From positions 1-11,839 of the forward strand of contig JACUUP010000271.1 of assembly GCA_014859225.1 (NCBI GenBank): a stretch of DNA of 11,839 bases, in the 5' to 3' direction. Shown one piece after another: positions 6,564 through 11,839 of this stretch. The notes beneath the pieces were generated by a model that saw only the letters and a list, made by a program, of their open reading frames with translations, ran no database searches and had not been told where the DNA came from. Within the stretch, counting starts at the first letter, position 1. Each line of letters starts with the position of its first letter. The stretch is from Candidatus Aerophobota bacterium (lineage in GTDB: Bacteria; Aerophobota; Aerophobia; Aerophobales; B3-G15). Position numbers and translations under genes: made by a program.

Positions 6564-7173
6564 AATTAAAATATGCGGTATAACCAATAAAGAGGATGCT
6601 TTCTTGGCTGTAAATTTGGGAGTAGATGCTCTTGGGTTTATCTTTGCAAAAAGTCCAAGACAAATTGCCCCCGAGGAGGCAAAGAGGATAATCAAGAAGC
6701 TTCCTCCTTTTGTAGATAGAGTGGGTGTTTTTGTTAACGAGGAGCCGCAAAAAGTACTACAGATTGCACGTTTTTGTCTTTTGTCCACCTGTCAGTTTCA
6801 TGGAGATGAATCTCCTTCTTATTGTGAAGAGTTTCCCTATAAGCTGATAAAATCTTTTTTTGTGAAAGATGAAGTGCCTGATAATATTTTGGATTACGAA
6901 GGCAGGGTTGATGCCTGCCTTCTGGATACTTTCTCTTCAGCTAAAAGGGGTGGAACGGGAAAGGTTTTTAACTGGGAAATTGCAAGGAAAGTGAAAATGC
7001 CTGGTCTTCCTCTGATTCTTTCCGGAGGGCTTACCCCGGATAATGTAGCAGAGGCTATTGACAAAGTTAGACCTTATGCTGTAGATGTTGCAAGTGGTGT
7101 GGAGGATGCACCGGGAAAAAAATCAAGAAATAAACTGCAGAAGTTTATTGAGATTGTAAGGAGAGCGAAATGA
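6556..7173 (+). CDS. trpF: phosphoribosylanthranilate isomerase
   Basis: Amadori rearrangement of phosphoribosylanthranilate to the TrpC substrate. The 205-residue length is normal for a stand-alone TrpF. Catalytic Cys7 is in KICGIT and catalytic Asp124 in CLLDTF; other motifs are [51 protein letters not shown] and [14 protein letters not shown]. The ATG lies inside the end of trpC (8-base overlap) with a modest GAGAG at 6544-6548, so it is probably coupled to trpC. It overlaps trpB by 4 bases. In pathway order TrpF acts before TrpC, although the genes are in the reverse order. Confidence 0.96.
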   Translation: MVKIKICGITNKEDAFLAVNLGVDALGFIFAKSPRQIAPEEAKRIIKKLPPFVDRVGVFVNEEPQKVLQIARFCLLSTCQFHGDESPSYCEEFPYKLIKSFFVKDEVPDNILDYEGRVDACLLDTFSSAKRGGTGKVFNWEIARKVKMPGLPLILSGGLTPDNVAEAIDKVRPYAVDVASGVEDAPGKKSRNKLQKFIEIVRRAK

Positions 7174-8366
7174 GGTATTATAGACTGCCTGATTTCAGGG
7201 GTCATTTTGGCGAATTTGGAGGAAGATTCGTCCCCGAGATACTGATGCCTGCTCTTCAAGAACTTGAGCAGGCTTATATTAAGGCAAAAAAAGATAAGAT
7301 GGGGTTTCAAAAAGAGCTAAGCTTTTATCTTCGCCAGTATGCAGGAAGACCCACACCTTTATATTTTGCCCGCAGATTAACGGAGTATCTGGGGGGAGCA
7401 AAGATTTATTTAAAGAGGGAAGACCTTGCCCATACAGGCTCTCATAAGATTAACAATACTTTGGGGCAGGTAATTCTGGCAGGAAGAATGGGTAAAAAGC
7501 GTATAATTGCAGAGACCGGAGCCGGACAACATGGTGTTGCTACAGCTACAGCAGCGGCTGTTTTTGGTTTTCCCTGTCAGGTATATATGGGAGAGGAAGA
7601 TATTAAAAGACAGGAAATTAATGTTTTTAAAATGAGGCTTCTTGGAGCAAAGGTTGTTCCTGTTGGTCTTGGGAGTAGAACGCTCAAGGATGCTATTAAC
7701 GAAGCTATTAGAGACTGGGCTACGAATGTTGAGGAAACCTTTTATGTTTTAGGCTCGGTGGTTGGACCGCATCCTTATCCTGTGATGGTGAGGGATTTTC
7801 AGTCAGTTATCGGCAAAGAACTGAAAAGACAAATCCTTGTTCAGGAGAAAAAACTACCCGATGTATTGATTGCCTGCGTGGGAGGTGGGAGCAATTCTAT
7901 AGGCATGTTTTATCCTTTCTTGCAAGAAAAGGTTGAACTGATAGGAGTGGAAGCAGCTGGTTTTGGGCTTTCCACAGCGTTTCATGGGGCTACTTTAGCT
8001 AAGGGAACTGTTGGGGTCCTGCACGGGAGTAAAAATTTTCTTCTCCAGGATAATAACGGTCAGATTCTTCCCACCCATTCCGTAGCAGCAGGTCTTGATT
8101 ATCCGGGGGTGGGTCCTGAACACTCCTATCTGAAGCGGACGGGGAGAGTTAAATATACAACTGTTGGTGACGAGGAGGCACTTGATGCTTTTAGGTTATT
8201 AACCAGGCTTGAGGGAATAATCCCTGCTCTGGAAAGCTCTCATGCCATAGCCTATGCCCTGAAAACTGCCCCTTCTATGGATAAGAGGGCAACTTGTGTT
8301 GTGAATCTTTCTGGCAGGGGAGATAAAGATGTGCAACTCGTTAATGAGAGGCTACAAAATGAGTAA
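7170..8366 (+). CDS. trpB: tryptophan synthase beta chain
   Basis: Pyridoxal-phosphate enzyme that condenses indole with serine to make tryptophan, in a complex with TrpA that channels indole. The 398-residue length fits the TrpA-partnered TrpB1 type. The N-terminus reads [17 protein letters not shown]. The cofactor lysine is Lys93 in HTGSHKINN and the catalytic glutamate Glu115 in [16 protein letters not shown]; phosphate binding is by GGGSNSIG and the C-terminal SGRGDKD contacts the cofactor ring. The ATG overlaps the trpF stop as ATGA with AAGGAGAG at 7158-7165. It overlaps the trpA start. One Trp only. Confidence 0.97.
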   Translation: MRYYRLPDFRGHFGEFGGRFVPEILMPALQELEQAYIKAKKDKMGFQKELSFYLRQYAGRPTPLYFARRLTEYLGGAKIYLKREDLAHTGSHKINNTLGQVILAGRMGKKRIIAETGAGQHGVATATAAAVFGFPCQVYMGEEDIKRQEINVFKMRLLGAKVVPVGLGSRTLKDAINEAIRDWATNVEETFYVLGSVVGPHPYPVMVRDFQSVIGKELKRQILVQEKKLPDVLIACVGGGSNSIGMFYPFLQEKVELIGVEAAGFGLSTAFHGATLAKGTVGVLHGSKNFLLQDNNGQILPTHSVAAGLDYPGVGPEHSYLKRTGRVKYTTVGDEEALDAFRLLTRLEGIIPALESSHAIAYALKTAPSMDKRATCVVNLSGRGDKDVQLVNERLQNE

Positions 8367-9153
8367 CATAAAGGCTACATTTGATGTGCTACAAAAAAGA
8401 GGTGAGAAAGCTTTCATCCCTTTTCTTACCCTGGGTTATCCTGATATGAAAACCTGTATGGATTTAATTTTAGAACTGGAAAAAAGAGGTGCAGATATTA
8501 TTGAGCTTGGTATTCCCTTCTCTGACCCCCTTGCCGATGGTCCTGTTATTCAAAATGCCTCCTATGAAGCTTTGAGGGGTGGAGTTACTCTAAAAAAAGC
8601 AATTAAATTTGTGAGCAAGCTAAGAGAAAAAACATCCATACCCCTTATCTTTATGGGATACTATAATCCTGTTTTTAAATTTGGCCAGGAAAGATTTGTT
8701 CAACAGGCAAAAGATGCTGGAGTTGATGGTTTAATTTTAGCTGACCTTCCTCCTGAAGAAGGCGAAGATATAAGACAAATGGCGAAAGAAAAAGATTTAG
8801 CTTTAATTTTTCTTCTAACTCCCGTAAGCTCAGAGGCAAGAATAAAACTTATCTCAAGCATAAGCGAAGGTTTTATTTACTGTGTCTCCTACACGGGTAT
8901 AACCGGGGGAGGAGAAGAAAAACAAACAATGTTAACTTCACTGCTTCATAAAATTAAGTCCTGCTCAAAAACCCCCGTGGTTATAGGGTTTGGTATCTCT
9001 TCCCCTTCCCAGGCAAAAAAAGCTTCCCGCCTTGCCGATGGGGTGATAGTTGGCTCGGCAATTATCCGTAAAATAATGGAAAATAAAGGTAAAGATGATA
9101 TGGTAAATAAGGTGGGGGATTTTGCCCTCTCCCTTTGCCAGGCGGTTAAATGA
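8359..9153 (+). CDS. trpA: tryptophan synthase alpha chain
   Basis: Cleaves indole-3-glycerol phosphate to indole and glyceraldehyde 3-phosphate; partner of TrpB. From the ATG at 8359 the product has 264 residues, and the catalytic acids fall at Glu49 (IIELGIPF) and Asp60 (SDPLADGP), the same numbers as in the enteric enzyme. This supports this start over in-frame codons at 8329 and 8344. Other motifs: [33 protein letters not shown] (loop 6 region) and GFGISSP, then VGSAI for phosphate. The start overlaps the end of trpB and uses GAGAGG at 8345-8350. It contains no Trp and is the last gene of the operon. Confidence 0.96.
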   Translation: MSNIKATFDVLQKRGEKAFIPFLTLGYPDMKTCMDLILELEKRGADIIELGIPFSDPLADGPVIQNASYEALRGGVTLKKAIKFVSKLREKTSIPLIFMGYYNPVFKFGQERFVQQAKDAGVDGLILADLPPEEGEDIRQMAKEKDLALIFLLTPVSSEARIKLISSISEGFIYCVSYTGITGGGEEKQTMLTSLLHKIKSCSKTPVVIGFGISSPSQAKKASRLADGVIVGSAIIRKIMENKGKDDMVNKVGDFALSLCQAVK

Positions 9154-9163
9154 AGTTCACAAT

Positions 9164-9195
9164 GACAGGCGAGACGCCTGTCCTACTGTTTTTTT
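9164..9195 (+). terminator. trp operon terminator (repeat-like hairpin plus T7)
   Basis: Perfect 8-bp stem GACAGGCG (9164-9171) and CGCCTGTC (9175-9182) with a 3-base AGA loop, starting 10 bases after the trpA stop. A run of seven T follows at 9189-9195. The six bases between stem and T-run are more than in a textbook terminator. The hairpin also resembles short dispersed palindromes, so a repeat recruited as terminator is possible. Confidence 0.6.
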
Positions 9196-9261
9196 ATAAA
9201 ACCTAATCCATTACTATTGAAAATGTGATATTGCAAGACCTGACCCCATTGTTATTCTTTG

Positions 9262-9290
9262 TTGACATATATTCTTTTACTTGCTACCAT
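9262..9290 (+). promoter_or_regulatory. promoter of the M42 peptidase gene
   Basis: Perfect -35 TTGACA (9262-9267), 17-base spacer, -10 TACCAT (9285-9290), with an extended -10 TGC immediately before it. The predicted start near 9297 gives a leader of about 25 bases that contains the ribosome-binding site. It has the same box layout as the mtrB promoter. The rest of the 9196-9321 gap shows no other structure. Confidence 0.65.
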
Positions 9291-9321
9291 TAAACATGAA
9301 AGCTCAAAAAAGGGGGATGAA

Positions 9322-10383
9322 ATGGAAGAGACATCTTTTGCATTTTTAAAGAGATTAATTGAGGCACCCAGCCCTTCAGGTTTTGAACAACCCATTCAAA
9401 GAATTGTGAGAGAAGAACTGGAGGAAAGAGCGGACAATATAAAAACTGACATCCATGGAAATGTGATTGCAGAGAAAAATCCGGAGGGAAGACCTCGTAT
9501 AATGCTGGCTGCGCACTGCGATGAGGTGGGGTTTATGGTGAGGTACATTAGCGATGATGGATTCATATACTTTTCTTCTATTGGAGGTGTGGATGCGCAT
9601 GTTACCACCGGACAGAGAGTAAAAATTCACACAAGCTCAGGGCCCATCCTGGGAGTTATAGGAAAAAAACCCATACATGTGCTGGAAGAGGAGGAAAAGA
9701 AGAAAGTGGTTGAACTTTCCAAACAGTGGATTGACATCGGTGTATCGGACAAAAAAGAGGCAGAACAAATAGTAAAAGTGGGAGACCCTATAACTTTTGC
9801 TGTTTCTCTTGAGATGTTGCAGGGAAATATTGCTGTTGCCCGAGGATTTGATGATAGAATGGGGACTTTTATTATCTGTGAGGTTTTAAAGTCCCTTTTT
9901 AACCTTTCTTTTCCTGCGGCACTTTTTGTAGCCTCTACTGTTCAGGAAGAGGTGGGTTTAAGGGGTGCACGAACGGCAGCCTTTTCCATTAACCCTGATA
10001 TTGGAATCGCTGTAGATGCTGATTCAGCCAGCGATTTTCCCGACATGGATAAGAAAAAAGAGGGAGATATTAGATTGGGAAAAGGACCTGTTCTATCCAG
10101 AGGTCCAAATATAAATCCTAAGGTGGGCGAGCTACTGGTAGAGATAGCTGAAGAGAAAAATATTCCTTATCAAATTGCCGGGGAACCAAGAGCAACTCCC
10201 ACCGATGCTAATGTTATTCAAATTAATCGCTCAGGTGTGGCTGCGGGAATTATTTCTGTGCCGGTGCGCTATCTTCATACGCCGGTGGAAGTTATTTCTT
10301 TAGAAGATGTAGAAAATGCTATAGAGCTTTTAAAACAGTTTGTTCTTAAAGTAGATGCGGGTGAAGATTTTGTTCCCGGTTAA
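9322..10383 (+). CDS. M42-family metallo-aminopeptidase (FrvX/YsdC-like)
   Basis: Cytosolic co-catalytic metal peptidase, family M42 (glutamyl/deblocking aminopeptidase, sometimes annotated endoglucanase CelM). 353 residues. Metal ligands and catalytic acids are visible: His65 and Asp67 in AAHCDEVGF, Asp177 in ARGFDDRMG, Glu209-Glu210 in TVQEEVGLRGA, Asp232 or Asp234 in VDAD, and His319 in VRYLHTPVEV. An insertion-domain segment lies about residues 70-165. The ATG at 9322 is chosen because GGGGG at 9312-9316 precedes it; an in-frame start at 9259 lies upstream of the promoter. It is monocistronic and converges with the next gene, overlapping its stop by 4 bases. Exact substrate specificity cannot be read from sequence. 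It probably has a general peptide-recycling role unrelated to the trp operon. Confidence 0.9.
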   Translation: MEETSFAFLKRLIEAPSPSGFEQPIQRIVREELEERADNIKTDIHGNVIAEKNPEGRPRIMLAAHCDEVGFMVRYISDDGFIYFSSIGGVDAHVTTGQRVKIHTSSGPILGVIGKKPIHVLEEEEKKKVVELSKQWIDIGVSDKKEAEQIVKVGDPITFAVSLEMLQGNIAVARGFDDRMGTFIICEVLKSLFNLSFPAALFVASTVQEEVGLRGARTAAFSINPDIGIAVDADSASDFPDMDKKKEGDIRLGKGPVLSRGPNINPKVGELLVEIAEEKNIPYQIAGEPRATPTDANVIQINRSGVAAGIISVPVRYLHTPVEVISLEDVENAIELLKQFVLKVDAGEDFVPG

Positions 10384-11300
10384 AAAATAAAGGAGAAGGA
10401 AAGATAATGAGTTCCCGCAAACTCGGTTGAAGTTGTGAAAGCATAATTGAAGACAAAATTCAACGCGCTGAGAAAATCTGTCCCCAGGCCAATTCCTGTG
10501 GAAAAGTTTAAATTTTCGTCTTTCTGGAGTTTTTGAGACAATCCCGCTCTGAAGAAAATGTTTCTCGTAAGCTCCCACTCCCCTCCTAATCTCATACCTC
10601 TTAGTATATCTGTGGGTGATACATCCAGGTCCAGGGCAATAAGAGCAACCTGGTTTAAATTAAAGGCTATCCCCAACATGATGTTCAAAGGGAGGGTATC
10701 TGTGTGACCTGTTTGCCAGTCTATCCTGGAAAAAACATCCTGGATACAGATGCCCCAGGAAAGTTTTTCACTTTTCCCCAGATAACTGACATCAAAACTG
10801 TACCCGGAAGCATCCTCATGGGGGGTAGTTTGCCTTAGGTATTTTAAATTAATTCCCCAGCTATTACTTATAAAAAAATCTTCTCTATTAAAAAGATAAT
10901 TAGCGTACGAATAAGCCCAGAGGTCATAGCTCCAGGTTTCTGGCTCCAGATTGGCTGAAAGATGGCTCCAGCTCAGCGCGCCACTCCCCATTCCCATATC
11001 TGGCTCAGCAAAACTAAGGAAGCTGTGACTTAGAAGTCCAAGACCGTAAAGGTCAGTATACATAGTCCCCAATTGGCGCTGCTGAAGATGAACCAATCCA
11101 GCCGGATTATAATAACAGGCACTGTAATCATCCGCTACGGCAACAAAGGCTCCTCCCATTCCCATAGCTCTGGCGCTAATGGGAAGTCGAGTAAAACCGG
11201 TATCGGTAACATCCAAATATGAACCTTGAGCAATAGAGCTTAAGGTAAATAAAAAAGTAACTACCAGACCCGCTGAAAAATAAGTTGATTTTCTTTTCAT
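10380..11300 (-). CDS. PorV/PorQ-like outer-membrane beta-barrel protein
   Basis: 306 residues. The N-terminus is a signal peptide: MKRK, a hydrophobic stretch of about residues 8-23, then SSIAQG with likely cleavage near residue 26. Residues 43-69 carry the family hallmark ARAMGMGGAFVAVADD followed by YYNPAGL. The remainder alternates polar and aromatic residues as beta strands do, and the last residues YLSFSFIF end in Phe, the usual signal for outer-membrane insertion. I choose the ATG at 11300 because the signal peptide begins there; upstream codons from a TTG at 11342 would spoil it. Only a weak AAAGAG precedes it. Members of this family act as outer-membrane barrels, some linked to type IX secretion, but no such partners are visible, so the specific role is unknown. 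It implies a diderm host. Confidence 0.8.
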   Translation of the reverse strand: MKRKSTYFSAGLVVTFLFTLSSIAQGSYLDVTDTGFTRLPISARAMGMGGAFVAVADDYSACYYNPAGLVHLQQRQLGTMYTDLYGLGLLSHSFLSFAEPDMGMGSGALSWSHLSANLEPETWSYDLWAYSYANYLFNREDFFISNSWGINLKYLRQTTPHEDASGYSFDVSYLGKSEKLSWGICIQDVFSRIDWQTGHTDTLPLNIMLGIAFNLNQVALIALDLDVSPTDILRGMRLGGEWELTRNIFFRAGLSQKLQKDENLNFSTGIGLGTDFLSALNFVFNYAFTTSTEFAGTHYLSFSFIF

Positions 11301-11313
11301 TTTTTTCTCTTTA

Positions 11314-11342
11314 TTTTTACCATGAAAGAAAGTTTTTGTCAA
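11314..11342 (-). promoter_or_regulatory. promoter of the outer-membrane protein gene
   Basis: On the - strand, TTGACA (11342-11337) is followed after 17 bases by TAAAAA (11319-11314), with extended -10 TGG just before it. The -35 box includes the stop codon of the upstream reductase gene. Predicted transcription start is about 11307, leaving a leader of only about 7 bases before the ATG at 11300. Confidence 0.5.
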
Positions 11343-11839
11343 ATAAGAGTTTTACTTTCCAGATATTTATTTGTCATAAAGGCAGCCTGCGCTCCCTCAG
11401 CACAGGCTACTATCACCTGTTTTAACAGGTTTGACCTTACATCACCGCAGGCAAATATCCCGGCTATGTTTGTTTGCAATCTTTCATCTGTCAGGATAAA
11501 TCCCTTTTCATCTGTTTTAATCCAGCCCCGAATAAACTCAGAATTGGGTTTTGTTCCTACATATATGAAAACTCCTTTACAGGGAAGGTTTTTTATCTTC
11601 CCTGTTTTTACCTCTTGCACTTTGATACCTTCTACCTGTCCATTTCCATAAATTTCATGCAAAACTGTGCTCCATAGAATTTCAATTTTTTCATTTTTTA
11701 AAACTCTTTCCTGCAAGATTTTATCAGCCCGAAGCTCATCACGTCGATGCAGAAGGTAAACTTTGCTTACAAATCGGGTAAGATAAATTGCTTCCTCGGC
11801 TGCAGTGTTTCCTCCTCCCACAACGCAAATTACCTCATT
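11339..11839 (-). CDS. thioredoxin-reductase-like flavoprotein, C-terminal part
   Basis: NAD(P)H/FAD-dependent disulfide reductase of the TrxB class, cut by the window end; about 166 C-terminal residues are present of a usual 310 or so. Visible: the dinucleotide-binding GGGNTAAEEAIYL, the HRRDELRA segment typical of NADPH-binding TrxB, FIYVGTKPN, and the FAD-binding end GIFACGDVRSNLLKQVIVACAEGAQAA. The CxxC redox motif normally lies a short way before GGGN and would be just outside the window, so true TrxB cannot be separated from ferredoxin/NADP reductase-like paralogues. The frame stays open to the last base, so the GTG at 11821 is not the start. It lies 38 bases upstream of the barrel gene on the same strand. 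Confidence 0.87.
   Translation of the reverse strand, partial: NEVICVVGGGNTAAEEAIYLTRFVSKVYLLHRRDELRADKILQERVLKNEKIEILWSTVLHEIYGNGQVEGIKVQEVKTGKIKNLPCKGVFIYVGTKPNSEFIRGWIKTDEKGFILTDERLQTNIAGIFACGDVRSNLLKQVIVACAEGAQAAFMTNKYLESKTLI

Noticed and set aside
9259-9321. Longer N-terminus for the M42 peptidase starting at 9259
   Set aside because: It would begin upstream of the predicted promoter and lacks a ribosome site; ATG 9322 with GGGGG upstream fits the family start.
11301-11342. TTG start at 11342 for the barrel protein
   Set aside because: It would place 14 polar residues before an obvious signal peptide that begins at ATG 11300.
1-11839. tRNA, rRNA, CRISPR array or insertion-sequence transposase
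   Set aside because: None seen; the only repeats are the short palindromes between secG and mtrB and the hairpin after trpA.

Overview
The window looks like a chromosomal segment from a moderately AT-rich bacterium with two membranes, probably an uncultured lineage. The double membrane is inferred from a PorV/PorQ-like outer-membrane beta-barrel gene that has a signal peptide and a C-terminal phenylalanine. No rRNA or other taxonomic marker is present, so the phylum cannot be named. There are 14 protein-coding genes, two of them cut by the window edges. No gene-free stretch exceeds 300 bases; the longest is about 200 bases, between secG and mtrB.

Left part (1-2075, + strand): a tight glycolysis/secretion block pgk (5' end missing) - tpiA - secG. 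It is followed by a 140-bp palindromic repeat region in which one two-hairpin element appears to sit inside an older, degraded copy of the same type.

Centre (2242-9195, + strand): a complete tryptophan biosynthesis operon, trpE-G-D-C-F-B-A, with overlapping or very close genes. It is headed by a small gene that I recognise as mtrB, encoding TRAP, the tryptophan-activated RNA-binding protein. mtrB has a TTGACA / extended -10 promoter placed so close to its ATG that the mRNA should be leaderless. The 53-nt mtrB-trpE gap and the first trpE codons hold ten NAG triplets. Nine of these fall on one exact 5-nt register that spans eleven slots (2545-2597), as an 11-subunit TRAP ring would require. The two slots that break the pattern lie over the trpE Shine-Dalgarno, and the start codon is inside the array. 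The simplest reading is a self-contained feedback circuit: tryptophan loads TRAP, TRAP wraps the trpE ribosome-binding site, and translation of trpE (and by coupling trpG and trpD) is shut off. A perfect hairpin followed by T7 ends the operon after trpA.

Right part (9262-11839): an M42-family metallo-aminopeptidase with its own promoter (+ strand) converges, with a 4-bp overlap, on the PorV/PorQ-like gene (- strand). Upstream of that gene, also on the - strand, is the C-terminal part of a thioredoxin-reductase-like flavoprotein cut by the window end. A promoter for the barrel gene overlaps the reductase stop codon.

The most interesting item is the mtrB-trp module: TRAP next to its target operon, a translational rather than classic attenuator site, and a diderm host.
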